Positions 25,301 through 36,235 of a stretch of DNA of 64,000 nucleotides are shown piece after piece. Position numbers and translations under genes: made by a program. How positions within the stretch are numbered: the stretch's first letter is position 1; each line of letters opens with the position of its first letter. The stretch comes from Notamacropus eugenii. Lineage: Eukaryota; Chordata; Mammalia; Diprotodontia; Macropodidae. The stretch is taken from positions 230,119,136 to 230,183,135 of the forward strand of contig NC_092875.1 of assembly GCF_028372415.1 (NCBI RefSeq), given 5' to 3'. The notes below the pieces were generated by a model, which saw only the letters and a program-made list of their open reading frames with translations, ran no database searches and was not told where the DNA came from.

Positions 25301-26459
25301 GTGGCCAGTCACACATGGCAAGCAGGCACCAAAGCTAAGCAGACCCAGCAGAGGACAGGCTACATCCCTACTCCAATCTCTATTGAAACTTCAAGACTCA
25401 GAAAAACAGTTACATTTCCCCTTTTTATTACTTAAGGATTATGCCTTCTTGCAAGAAAAATAACACTACTGTAACTACTTTTTAAACAAGTGGGCATGCA
25501 TTCCTCCATTAAAATAACAAAAAGGTGGGACTGAAAACAAACAGGTCACTTCAGAGAAGCATAGACAAGAATGAATCAAGTCAGAAGTTGCTCCTTCAGT
25601 GAACGAAGACTCCAAACCACTGTTTCTTTTTCCTGAGTTTATACCATTTGCTGTAGTGCCTAAATATTTACAGTAGATTGATTTGTCCTGAAGCTTTCTC
25701 TCTCTGTGTTCTTGGAAAAAGAAGGAAGCTAGAGACTTCTGAATATTTTGCAACAGTCTCATAGCAACTGAAACTCCTAGTTAAATATTTGGGGTTATGA
25801 AATGAACATCACTGGTAATAATGTGTTGTGACATTGCAGTCAGTGACTCCTGACTATAGACAATGAGACTGTAATTTACCAAGCTTCAGTCAAGCCCCAA
25901 CAGATACCCCTGAGATGTCTTTCCCTGGCAAAGGATACACCCTCTGATTTATTTCCTGTTCAAACCTCTCTAAAGGCACCACTGCAGTGTATAGGTTTTC
26001 TACCAGATCTGAAACTGGAGAAAAAGTTACAAATGGGAGAAATGCTGAAAGTAAATCCTGCCTTTCAACTGCTCTTTTCTCTATAATATGTATATGACAT
26101 ATTTGACCCACTGAGATACCTTCTCACCTTCTCGTAGGATGCCGCTATAACTATAGCCTAAGCAAAAATCAATTACTTTGACTTGCTAATTAAGAAAAAA
26201 TGGGATTTAATCCATTTCTTTCCTTACAAAAAATTTCATTCATTAACCTTGCTGCATACACATACTTCCCAATTCAGGTGTAGGTTTTTACAAAATGCAC
26301 TTAAAAAAAATCAAATCAACTCACATATTACTGGTTTGTATCCATTCTGTTGGGGGAAGTCACATATGGGTGAGGGGCAATAGTAAGGAAGGAGCTTCCA
26401 CATACTAGTTACCTGTTGTTAGTGATCACTCAAGTACTTCTTCTATTTGTAGTCTTAAT

Positions 26460-26669
26460 CAGGGGTTCTTAATCTAGGGATCCATTGATCCCTATAGCTT
26501 TTGGGGGTCTATGAATGTAGATGGGAAAAAATTAGCTCTTTATTTTCATTAGCCTCAAACTGAAGTTTAGTATTTCCATCAATTATTTAAAAAACATTAT
26601 CTGAGGAGTCCATAGATGTCATTAAACAGCCCAAGGCATCCATGACACAAAAAAGGTTAAAAGTCCCTG
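26460..26669. mobile_element. hAT-type MITE
   Basis: Ends CAGGGGTTCTTAATCTAGGG and AAAAAAGGTTAAAAGTCCCTG are inverted repeats. The inner GGGGGTCTATGAATGTAGATGG and GTCCATAGATGTC are typical of a mammalian hAT non-autonomous element. The flanks GTCTTAAT and GTCTACAG agree at five of eight positions. Confidence 0.65.
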
Positions 26670-26814
26670 GTCTACAGACAGCTAATATCAGTATTTCAGC
26701 TACTCTAATAGCCATTAAATCACTGACTTCCACAGGGAGTACTTGACCCTCCAATTCCAATTCAAGCACACATGCATTGCTCATTTCTTTTCATCCTGGC
26801 CCTCTGTACTGGAG

Positions 26815-27135
26815 ACAGTATGATGGAGTGGTAAAAGCCCTGGACCTGTTGCCTCCATCCGATAGGACTTTGGAAGTCCTATAGTTCTATAGGACGTCCT
26901 ATGTTACTGCCATAGAAAGAAGACAGGATCTGGAGTCAAGGGACCTGTATTCAGATCCCAGTTCTTCTACTTACTTGGACACATACTTAGCTGTAAGACC
27001 TTGGGAAAGTCATTAAACTTCCCTCAGTCTCAGTTTCTTCAGCTGTAAAATGACAGTACCTGCTCACAGAGTGGCTAAGAGGTTCAACTGAGATAACATG
27101 GTGAATGATTTCCAAGCTTTAAAGCACCATCTAAA
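26815..27135 (+). repeat. SINE/MIR cluster, two heads
   Basis: A first head (GATGGAGTGGTAAAAGCCC) is cut at about 26860 by a palindromic insert. A second head (CAGGATCTGGAGTCAAGGG) continues into a complete MIR body to TTCCAAGCTTTAAAGCACC. Confidence 0.65.
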
Positions 27136-27149
27136 AGCTAGTTATTCTT

Positions 27150-27350
27150 AGTACCATTCCTTTGACCCTAGGCTAATCATTTACTCCATTAGACCTCCAT
27201 TTACACAATTGTAAAGTGAAGAAGTTATATTGCATAGCCTCTAAGGGAACTTGTAGCTCTAAATGTATGATCTTATGACCTGGGTAAGTGTGCCAGCTGG
27301 ACCACTTGTTAGCTATGTGACTTGGGGCAAGTTATTTCACCTTACTCTGC
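27150..27350 (+). repeat. MIR-like fragments
   Basis: ACTCCATTAGACCTCCATTTAC, CTCTAAATGTATGATCTTATGA and GCCAGCTGGACCACTTGTTAGC are pieces of two old SINEs. Confidence 0.5.
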
Positions 27351-27354
27351 TTCA

Positions 27355-27455
27355 CTCACACTCAATCCATATTTATTAAGTGCCTTCAATGTTCCAGACA
27401 CTCTGCTAAATACTAGGGATACAAAAAGGCAAAAAACAATCCCTGCTTCCTCAAC
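27355..27455 (-). repeat. L2 LINE tail
   Basis: CCATATTTATTAAGTGCCTTC with ACAAAAAGGCAAAAAACAATC is the antisense L2 terminus. Confidence 0.65.
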
Positions 27456-27579
27456 TTGAAAATGAGGAAGTATGCATTTTCTACTTACTAAATAGGGTTA
27501 CTATGAGAAATAAAGAAGATTTGCCATGCAAAAATGCTTCAAAAACTGCAAAAGAGCTAAATAAATGGAAAGTCATTCT

Positions 27580-27706
27580 CAGAAAGGCAGCATGGTTTAG
27601 TGGGGAAAATGCTGGACTTGGAGGTTGGGTTTGAACTCTGCCTCTGATACTTACTAGGGATAAGACCATTGACAAGTCACCTAATAGGACCATAGATTTC
27701 CAGTGT
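27580..27706 (+). repeat. MIR-like SINE head
   Basis: GGCAGCATGGTTTAGTGGGG and CTGATACTTACTAGGGATAAG are a sense SINE head. Confidence 0.6.
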
Positions 27707-27707
27707 A

Positions 27708-28018
27708 TGTTCATCGTCCTTTGGCTAAGGAGACCATGCCATTAGAGAAATAATGACATGACTTGCACTTGACTTTGTTTTGAGTGAGGGAGGGCTGTGC
27801 GGGTCACCAGCCTCACTTCTCCTCCAGAGCCATCTGAATCCAGTGACCAGAAATTCATCAGGATGACTGGAGATGACCCAGGATGAGGCAATTGGGGTTA
27901 AGAGACTTGCCCAAGGTCACACAGCTAGTGAGTGTCAAGTGTCTGAGGTGAGATTTGAACGCAGGTTCTCTTGACTCCGGCACTGATGCTCTATATACTG
28001 CACCACCTAGCTGCTCCA
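27708..28018 (-). repeat. SINE type B, nearly full length
   Basis: Antisense copy from CATCGTCCTTTGGCTAAGG to GCACCACCTAGCTGCTCC, closely similar to the copy at 6002-6315. Confidence 0.85.
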
Positions 28019-28019
28019 C

Positions 28020-28320
28020 AATAGATTTAGAGGTCCAAAGGGACCTCAAAGATCCATCTAGTCCTTTCCTCTCATTTTACAGATGAAGAAACAGGCGCAG
28101 AAAGGTAAAGAAGAGATCTGCCCAAGGACACACAAACTGTAAGTGGCAAAAGTCAGGATGGGAACCCATTTTTTTTTTAACAACCTGAGACTCAGTTTCC
28201 TTATCTGCAAAATGAAGATAATAAAACCTGTAAGTCCTTAGTTCACATGAGATAAAGTATGTAATAAGATGCTTTGCATACTTAAAATGCTACATTAAAT
28301 GTCAGCTATTATTATTCTCC
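28020..28320. repeat. Two abutting MIR copies in opposite orientation
   Basis: 28020-28170 is antisense (CATTTTACAGATGAAGAAAC). 28180-28320 is sense (CTCAGTTTCCTTATCTGC to GTCAGCTATTATTATTC). A further antisense fragment lies at 28505-28640. Confidence 0.65.
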
Positions 28321-29394
28321 CACATAGTAGAGAATTAAAAGGCAGAAGCTTATATGATATGGGGGAAACAAAGAAGATGGGCACACACAATCTCCCTCCC
28401 AGAGAGGGAGATCTGAGCACTGGTTTGTTTTTTTTTTCCCCAGCAAGAAGGCTGTTGTTAACACTGTTAAGTTGATATTCAGCTATTGAATGAGCTTTAG
28501 GATTATAGAATGTCATAAGAGGAAGGGACCTTAGAAATCATCTGCTTCAGTTCTCTAATTTTACCATGGAGTAAAGAACTGAAGGTCACACATAAAATCA
28601 TGGGAGGTTGGAAAAGATGATCCCTGAGGTTCCTTCTAGCGCCAAGTCTGATTCTGTAGGCTGGGATACCTGCTTTCTCCTAACATCATCATAGCCTTAA
28701 CCATTTAAAGAGCCAGACAAGCCATGAAATTCGGTCTGTGTTCTAGTTTTTGCAAAGATAATTCTGTACAAATTGGTAGTAGCTCTTCACTATCTGGCCT
28801 TACAACCTTTGGGATGGGAATGGAATGGGGAGGGGTGGACATTCTCCCCTCTTCCCATGACAGTATACCAAACTTATCTTTTAGGCATTGTCTAACTTAT
28901 TTAGTATGTACACCTAGGATTTGGGTAGAGCAGTAATAGTCACTGTGGCTCATTTTAGATCGAACCCTGCCCCCTCCCCCAACACTCCCATCAACTTACA
29001 TATTCCACATTCGTGCCATTTCCCTGACACCAATTCAATTAGTGGAGCTTCTTGTGTCTAATTGTGGGTACATATTTGTCACCTTAACTTTTATGATCTT
29101 TAATGTAAACTCTCTTCTGCCGTAGATTGTATCTATATTTAAATCTACATGGTTCATATTTTGAGCCAGTTTCTGGAACAACTTTGAAAGGTCACTAAAA
29201 TCCATGGACCACACTGATTCAAATAATGGGATAGAACACAGAGTGGAGGAGAGATGCTCCCCATTCCATTCCATTACTACTTCTTTTTGCTCTAAGGTCC
29301 CTGAGGCACCAAATTTCCTTAGAGAGAAGCTAAAGGAAATACAACATTTTCCCCTCTCTGAGCCTTTATCCATGTCTGGGTGAATATCTTCTCT

Positions 29395-29700
29395 AAGTTC
29401 TGACTCATGCTTCAAGGACTAACTCAAACTCCATTCCTCTGTGAAACTTTCTTTGAACACAGCAATCTGAAAGTATCACTGCCTTGGTAGCATCTCTTTC
29501 TGCCAGAACCTGAACTTGTACTTCCTTTCAATGGATATTTATCTTTTCATGTGTATGTGCCATACCTCCCCTACAGGACTGCAATTACTGAAGAAGAGGT
29601 CCATGTCTTAAAACTTTCTGTATCCTCAGTGCTATACTATGCTATGCTAGTTTAAGGACTGAATTACGGTAGGAGTCCAATAAATGCTTGTGGATTTATT
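29395..29700 (+). repeat. L2 LINE 3' end
   Basis: CTCTGTGAAACTTTCTTTGAAC to GTCCAATAAATGCTTGTGG is a sense, diverged L2 3' end. Confidence 0.6.
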
Positions 29701-30063
29701 GGGGCAACTATGTAAATAGCATTTGTTGAAGGAATTTATGAATGAATAAAGGGATGAGTGAATGAGAAACACTACTTTTCCATCAGGTACATTTAAAGAG
29801 CTATTCATAGTACTGGTAGCAGTAATAATACTACAATTTTGTTCTCATATAAGAGTGTTTTCTGTTCCTGTAGAGTTCAAAGTTCATATATATCAAGTAC
29901 ATCATTTTCCCCCCTCTCTTCATGAGTCTGAACATGAGGCAGATCATCCTCCCAAGCTCCCAACCCCCATTTTGCCGATAGAGAAGGAAAAAACACAAAA
30001 GCCTAAAGTGATATTGATAATGGTCATCCAGTGACACAGAAAATTGGACAGGAACATACGTAC

Positions 30064-30174
30064 CAAAGATGAAATTGTCAGGCCTGAAAAGCTGACCAAA
30101 AGGCCCAGATCTCACACTGTCCATCGTTCCTGGTTCCAAGTCCACTAGGATGGCCCTGGGAACATACTTCTGGG
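30064..30174 (-). CDS. TUBB6: TUBB6 exon 3
   Basis: This 111-nt exon, phase 1 at both ends, lies between a TTTTTAATAG acceptor and a TTTG|GTACGT donor. It encodes [18 protein letters not shown] through [12 protein letters not shown], beta-tubulin residues about 56-92. The VDLEPGTMD segment is part of the GTP-binding N domain. The codon completed at the exon 2/3 junction reads ACC (Thr) where human TUBB6 has Ser. Ile in PRAILVD also differs from human (Ala), but Ile is the usual residue in other beta-tubulins. Confidence 0.95.
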
Positions 30175-31431
30175 CTATTAAAAAAAAAATAAAACCCGTT
30201 TCACCATGTAATTTTCTAAGGCTCTTTTCAAGGCAGGAGCTAACCCCTCTCTGATTAATTCCATGAAGCTTGACAACTGCCTGGGATGTACCCTGGGAGT
30301 TGGATCTGTTTGGAGAGACTGCTATGAGCCTGCTATAACTTCCTTGTTTCCAAAGGAAAGCTTCCCATTTTTAGTTCTGTGGAAAATAAACTGTTTTTGT
30401 TGCAGCGATTGATTTGGTGCTCTTTCGGTTATTTGGCCAATTTCTCTCCTCTAAAAAGTTTAATCTTACCAATATTGGTTCCCAAAACAGGCTCTTTAAA
30501 ATTCCAATGGAAGTCATATAGCCCTCTGCCTTCCTGCTGATTGCTTTCATTTGTATGGATCCTTTTCATTCCAGTTGGACAAGAAAGAAATTGTTTCCAG
30601 CTACCCAATGAGAGGATAGCTGCTTCTGAGGTGAAATGTGAACAGAAACTATTCTAACACACTCCCTAGACACAGAGTTCAAGATGACCTAAGTCTCTAG
30701 AAAACCAGTCATAACCAGTTCTTAGAGAACTGAAATCCACCACTAATCTAAACATTTAACCTTTATCCCCTAGCATTAACTTCCTTCCCCACAAAGACTT
30801 TTCATTGTGGTCTCAGCAGCAAAATTGATAGATTCGAATTTAACTGTTCTTGCCCTTGGAGGCAAACCCAAAGGGTAGGTAGCGAGAGCGAGACAAGAGA
30901 AGCCTGAAATTCAAATGACCCAAATGCTACATAAGGCAAACTCCTTTTTAATCAGGAGTTGTCAATACCTTTTCTTCTAAATGTGCAAAAGGTGGTTTTT
31001 GATAAGGAAGGGGTGCGGTGGGTGGGGGGATAATAAGAGAGGGGTGGCTTGGGGAAGGAAGGAAAAAACTGGCATCCCAGACAGCTGAAGACTTCTGGTT
31101 GGAATTCATTTAAATTAACAGCGGATTTCCCGCCTCAGAAGGGGAGGAGCTCCTATTGTAACTTTCCCGAAAACATATCTGTCCTCCGGGCCCTCTTCCT
31201 TCTCCTCCGCAGGGCTAAGCAGAAAGGAGCAGTCCGGAGGGAGGGAGGGAGGAAGGGAGCTGATGGACCCTGCCCAGACAGGCTAGCTGGGCGGACCGCC
31301 AGGGAGCCATGCCCCGGGGGAGAATGCTGGCCTCTCCCGCAGGTCCGACCTCGCAGGGTGGGGGGTTAGCGGATGGGAGGAGACAGTCCCTGACCCCCTT
31401 TCCTGGCGCACCGCACACGGGCACAACTCAC
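30175..31431 (-). other. TUBB6: TUBB6 intron 2
   Basis: Intron of 1257 bp. It has an LTR-like fossil near its 3' end and becomes GC-rich toward exon 2. 30490-31140 holds nothing recognised. Confidence 0.85.
30225..30495 (+). mobile_element. LTR-like retroviral fossil in TUBB6 intron 2
   Basis: AAAATAAACTGTTTTTGTTGC resembles an LTR polyadenylation/R-U5 junction. It is followed by a short T-rich U5-like part and TTGGTTCCCAAAAC, which could be a remnant primer-binding site. Only one LTR-like piece is seen; no coding remnant is recognised. It is old and incomplete, and lies opposite to TUBB6 transcription. Family not assigned. Confidence 0.35.
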
Positions 31432-31540
31432 TGGATGACTCATTGTAGTAGACGTTGATTCTCTCCAGCTGCAGCGCCGAGTCACCCACATAGCCTCCCG
31501 CTGGGTCAATCCCGTGCTCATCGCTGATCACTTCCCAAAA
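31432..31540 (-). CDS. TUBB6: TUBB6 exon 2
   Basis: This exon has 109 nt and encodes [19 protein letters not shown] through [10 protein letters not shown], residues 20-55, with a donor CCA|GTGAGT. The acceptor is unusual: the polypyrimidine tract is a run of 14 C followed by TCAAG|TTTT, so the dinucleotide AG is preceded by A, not by C or T. Length, phase and sequence agree with the conserved second exon of vertebrate beta-tubulin genes. No other AG nearby keeps the frame and the Phe-Trp start, so I accept this acceptor. Confidence 0.94.
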
Positions 31541-32449
31541 CTTGAGGGGGGGGGGGGGGAGAACAGAAGGAACAAAGGAGGGGGGAGGGGGAAAGGAGAG
31601 AAAGTAAGCACTTAGATGGACTCTTCCGGGCCTGCCGGTCGCTGCCACCCAAACATCTCTCCTCCCTCACACCCCACCCCCCCTATCCACCAAGGGTATG
31701 CGGGTAGCCTGCCCCTCCTTTCCTCTCTGAGTCTCAGGGAGGGGCGAGTACTATGTACTCCTGATCAAGCTGGAGGGGAGGGTTTGGGGGGAATCCTTGG
31801 GTGGGGAAGAAATTGGGGGGCGGGGGGACGTGGTATATAGCAGCTGCTGAATTCCTGGCGCGCCTGAGCGCTGCGTTGAGCCGCTCCCTCGCTGCTTTGG
31901 AAGGGAGTGGACTGGAAAGGACGGGACAGGATGGGCCAAATCGGGATGGGGGATGGGGGATGAGGGGTAAGAGAGGTGTGCCGGATTGGGGGCTCTTGGC
32001 TTCCAGCTGCCCCCCACCTTCAGTCAGCCTCCTCCATTGCCTCAGGCTTCTTATTAGGGTTACTCGCTGTCGGGCTGAGTAGGGTTTTGTGTAACTTTGG
32101 ATGCCCACAGAAGAACAGGGAGACGATTGAGGATTGCGGGACGGGTAGTGGGATAGGACGCCAGGAGAGGAGGAGCTCTGGACAGAGAAACTGGGGGTAG
32201 GTGCATGGAGCTGCGGGAGGGAAGAGAGGAGACCGCCCTGGCCCGACTGAGGACACTTTAGAGGGACGGCGCAGCTAACTCATCTCTCCTGGGACCAAAC
32301 TCAATAAACGGCAATGCTTCAGCACCACTCAACCTCATCTTCCTGCTCTGCATGTAACCTCTAAGAAGCGCACCCCACACCCACCCAGACCATCTTCCTC
32401 AGCCCGCTCCAAATCCACTCCCACCCCTTGCGCAGCCCTACTCTCCCAC
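31541..32449 (-). other. TUBB6: TUBB6 intron 1, G-rich on the + strand
   Basis: Intron of 909 bp from GTGGGAG to TCAAG. The + strand carries repeated runs of three to six G at 31774-31830 and 31925-31970, and a G14 run at 31546-31559. No repeat element is recognised. Confidence 0.85.
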
Positions 32450-32506
32450 CTTGGTGCCAATTTGATTCCCGCACTGTCCAGCCTGGATATGGACGATCTC
32501 CCTCAT
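32450..32506 (-). CDS. TUBB6: TUBB6 exon 1 with start codon
   Basis: This 57-nt coding segment carries residues 1-19, starting MREIVHIQAGQCGNQIG, with the donor AAG|GTGGGAG. The start is fixed by the MREI tetrapeptide, which begins every functional beta-tubulin and is the recognition signal for co-translational tubulin mRNA autoregulation (established for TTC5). The frame stays open upstream as far as 32866, but that part has no tubulin similarity and is read as 5'UTR/promoter. The exon sits inside a GC-rich region. Confidence 0.95.
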
Positions 32507-33141
32507 CGCGCACTGCGGTACCGGGTTCCGCTGAGCACTGCTGTGTCCTCCGTGGCCCTTGGACTGGAGGGCAAGCGGTTTGTGTGGAGGGAAGATGGTA
32601 TGAGTGAAGATCCGGGGACCCTGCGGGGACTTCGGGCTCACCCACCTCGTCTTGTCTAGCTCCCCGCTGTTTCCTCTCCCTTCCCAACAGCTGCAGTGGT
32701 TTGTGTCCCCGACTAGCCCCGACTGCCCTAGCCCAAGAGGGACCAGTTCCGGACCCCGCCTCTTCCACCCCTTGCTAATCTCCCACCCCTGGCCTCGCCC
32801 CTGGGGCCCAGAGGAGGTCCCGGGACCAATAGTGGCGGGCCTCAACCCTCCCGGAGACGCCCCCATTTTCCTCCTCCTCCTTCTCCTCCCCAGTCAGCTC
32901 TGTCCTACAAACCCAGATCGAGCCTTTGGGCATCAACCACAGAGCACAGCTCGATCTTCTCTAGCCCACCAGGAGCTTACAATCCAGATTGAGATGCTTT
33001 GCTAGGACTCTAGGAATAAGAACGAAACCAACTGGGTTCTCGGCTTCAATACCAACCCTCTTCCCATTTCTGATATAGTAAAAAGTGCTCTAGAAAATGA
33101 CGATCTCGGTCTCATTGTCTGTAAAAAAAAAAGTGAGTTAC

Positions 33142-33330
33142 AAGGAGGCAGTATGGTGCAGTAGAGTGTTAATCTTGGAGCCACGAAGAGCTGAATTCAA
33201 ATCCTGCTTCTATAAAATTGGGATAAGAATGGTATCTACCTCAGGGGGCTGTGGCTTTTATTTTTGTTTTGAGATCAAATGCATTGATATATGCAAAGCT
33301 CTTTGCGAACCTCCAAGTGCTGTATCAATA
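33142..33330 (+). repeat. MIR-like SINE
   Basis: GGCAGTATGGTGCAGTAGAG head, then GAGCTGAATTCAAATCCTGC and AAAGCTCTTTGCGAACCTC. Confidence 0.65.
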
Positions 33331-33534
33331 TCGGTCCATTCCTTCTCCAAATCCCTGATCCTAATTCCTGGACTTAAATCCCAGCTCATTGTTTTACTAC
33401 CTGTGTTGTTACGGACACTCAGGGGCTGGTCAGGTTGATCTGCAACAGTAAAGGGGGTTTCTTCTTTGGGTGGTCCCTATATTAATGACATCACAACATC
33501 AGCATCCCCGAAAAAAGTGAGGAGATCCAAATTG

Positions 33535-33690
33535 ATTGTAGATGAGTAGATTTTTAGCTAGAAAGCACCTTGAAGGTCATGTAGGCTTTCTCCCTCATTT
33601 TACAGAAGAGGGAACCCAAACTCAGTGAAGTGACCTGCTCTAAGAGGCATAACCAAGGTTGAAATCCAAGTCCTCAAATCCAAAATTAGT
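33535..33690 (-). repeat. MIR-like SINE
   Basis: CTCATTTTACAGAAGAGGG and AGTGAAGTGACCTGCTC are antisense MIR sequence. Confidence 0.6.
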
Positions 33691-34194
33691 GAATGCTGGG
33701 TCTGCTTTGCCACCCTACCTCCCTGGCCTCCACTGGGTCCTCTAGTTCTAATTATATAATACTTCTGCCCCTTCCTTCTCTCCCATTCTTTTTCTTTCTG
33801 TACAATCATGACTTTCCATCAAGGAAGGCCAAAAGGTTTCAACTTCTTTCCAAGTACCTTCTATCTCACCTTGGATCCAGGCACAGTGACAATAAAGAAA
33901 AAGGAGTGGGAACTCCCTAAGGGTCACAGACCTGAAGAGTCACTCATGGAAAAAAGGGCCAATTTTAAGGTTCCTCCTACTTAGTAGCCTGACATCCAAG
34001 GGATTTTGGATTAGACTGAATACGTACTCAAACGTTGCATCTTGTAGAGGAGGCCCAGAATAATCTTCCAAGTTGCTGATGCCCTCCTCTGCATCCCTAA
34101 AATTACTTTGTATTTTGCTTTGCTTTTGTTCCCACCGTGATTTCATAGTTTTATGGAGTTCCAGGTGAGAAACAACCTCTACCAAAGTAGATAG

Positions 34195-34920
34195 TGTTGA
34201 GGTTTAAACCTAGGGACATCAAAAACTGTTGAAGTTTAAACTCTGGGATACCAAAACCCTTGGGTTTCATGATGTGTTGTGGTGGAACCACCTCAAAGAA
34301 TTCAGTCAGACCACCTCTAATCCAATTATAGGCATTTATTGAGATTGCTGCCTCTCATAGAATGAGCTAAATTCCAAAAGGAACCAGCAACTTCAGAGAA
34401 AGCAAGATGGATTTTTATAGGGTAAAGATGCAATTACATAACAGAAATTTGCATAGAACATAGGAATATGATTTATATTAAAAATGCAGGAGGAGTTTGT
34501 TAAGGGATTCGGTAATGGAGGAGGGGTACCATGTATGGTTTGGTGGTTAAACATTCTGGCCATGTGACTTTCCAATTGGCTAGCTATTGTGGTCCTTTCT
34601 GGTCAAGATAGATAGTTGGTATAGCGGTGTTGTCTTGGGCTGGCTGGATGATGTGATTGTAATTGACTACAAGAACACATCTGTTTCTGTGGGAATGGCT
34701 CTGGGGTCATGGCTGGATAGAGGCAGTGGTTGGGTTTCCACACATGCTGTTTCTGTGAGAACTATAAGTTTCAGGGAAGCATCTGTTATTCTAGTGAGTT
34801 GGGAGTCATATATGAAGAAATTAGGACATTGTGGGATGGGGGGCAGGTAGGTACAGTGAGCCTGTAATGAAGTGAGACTATTGAGGCTGGGGGCAGCTCT
34901 CTTAGGACTCCATCAGACAG
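34195..34920 (-). mobile_element. LTR-like retroviral fossil
   Basis: On the - strand a TATAAAA box (34411-34418 region) is followed about 70 nt later by AATAAA (34337-34342), the arrangement of a retroviral LTR. The edges are uncertain. The left edge carries two tandem copies of a roughly 32-bp unit beginning TGTTGARGTTTAAAC. No internal coding region is recognised next to it, so a solo LTR is likely. Family not assigned. Confidence 0.45.
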
Positions 34921-35239
34921 TACCTGCTCTGCATTTATAATCTTAAGAGTGCCTGATGTGACGTGCCCAAGGTGATACAGCCAGGATGTTTCAGAGACAG
35001 GATTGGAACCTGGTTTTTTTTACTCTGAGGGAAGCTTCATCATGCTTTATCAGGCATGGAAAGGGAAGGGAAGAAGGGGAAGAGGAGAAGGGAAGATGGG
35101 AGGAAAGGGAAGCGAGGAGGGGCCAGGATGTGGTCCATCTCTACTGTCATTCCTAACAGCCTTTGAAAGAAAGGCTTTTCTTTATCACTTAAGATAGTTT
35201 ATCACTGAAACTGCAAATGTAGGAGTTTAAGGAAGGAAT

Positions 35240-35400
35240 GATGCTCTCTCAGAATTGTTTAGTAAAAAGGCCTTGGGTCAGAAGTTGAGAAATTTGTATT
35301 CTAATTCTGGCTCTAAAGTGACTAGAGCAAATAAGCTCCCTAATCTCTTTCTGCTTTGATTTTTTTTCATTTATTTAAAATACCACATAAGGATAATAAA
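35240..35400 (+). repeat. MIR-like SINE
   Basis: GGCCTTGGGTCAGAAGTTGAG to ATACCACATAAGGATAATAA, diverged sense copy. Confidence 0.5.
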
Positions 35401-36235
35401 TAAGAAATGCTTTATCAGCAAAAGCATATGTGTTCTTGTTATTTGTACTACAGCATGATTTGCTTCCTCTTCCTATCATGTGTGTTCTTCCCTCATCCTT
35501 TTCAACCTCTAAAATGTGTTGGAAAATAGAAATAATTTGTCTTGGGATCTCTGGCCAGAGAAGTTAAGGCTCTGGAAGGCAAATATCCAAGCAGAGCTGG
35601 CACCATCTGAAGGACTGAATTTTCAATTGTATGTCCTGGTTTTTGTCAACCATGTTTGAGTTTGGGGGTCTGCTTCCAGCCATGTGGTGGCCCAGTGCTG
35701 GTAGAATTTGATATTTTGATAGGACGTAGCAAGCCGTTTTTAGTCCCTAGGTCATCCCCCTTGCTCCTTGATAGTGACAGAGGGGTGGCATGCCAGCTTC
35801 TGGCTCAACATTTTTGCTTTGTCTCTGGTATGGCAGATAGAATGTTCTTTCTCCAGATTCCCTGTGAAGGGGGGATGGTGAGATGGGGTGTGTTCTTTTC
35901 CTGCTTTCAAGTGCCATGCCTACATGTTTGAACATTATTCTTAGAGAGGACATCTCTAAGGTTGTAGGCAACCTTGAGAGTTCAAGGGGTCCGGAAGTGC
36001 TTAGCCCACTGGGTTGGAAACGGCTAGTGGCTGGAGAAGCTTCTAAATCAATGAGGTAGCCACTAAAAAGCCTGATAGTTTTACCAACAGACAAGTATTG
36101 GAATTTTTTGGACAGTCTAGACCAAGGTGAAATGTCAAATGTCTAATTACTAGTTCTATCAGTCTCCCAGTAAAATGTAACAAAGTTATGTTAAGTTACC
36201 AAATCTTCTTTTATGGCATTCTATTATTGTGAGTG

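Larger units (their letters stand above)
31140..33000 (-). promoter_or_regulatory. TUBB6: GC-rich TUBB6 promoter region / probable CpG island
   Basis: From about 31.1 to 33.0 kb the sequence is rich in G+C and in CpG, unlike the AT-rich surroundings. It covers exons 1 and 2 and about 500 bp upstream of the ATG. No TATA box is visible on the - strand just upstream of exon 1, consistent with a CpG-island promoter. A CCAAT pentamer lies on the + strand at 32826-32830 (ATTGG on the gene strand), about 320 bp upstream of the start codon. C-rich GC-box-like stretches occur at about 32790-32815 and 32855-32890. The transcription start itself cannot be seen. Confidence 0.7.

Noticed and set aside
24839-25435. 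Long Leu/Ser/Pro and Arg/Glu frames
   Set aside because: They are translations of the pyrimidine tract on either strand and have no protein character.
29035-29415. 126-codon frame on the - strand in TUBB6 intron 3
   Set aside because: No recognised domain, and its right end overlaps an L2 copy in antisense. Chance is the simplest explanation.
32361-32768. 135-codon frame on the - strand in the promoter region
   Set aside because: GC-rich, stop-poor DNA in another frame than TUBB6; no similarity recognised.
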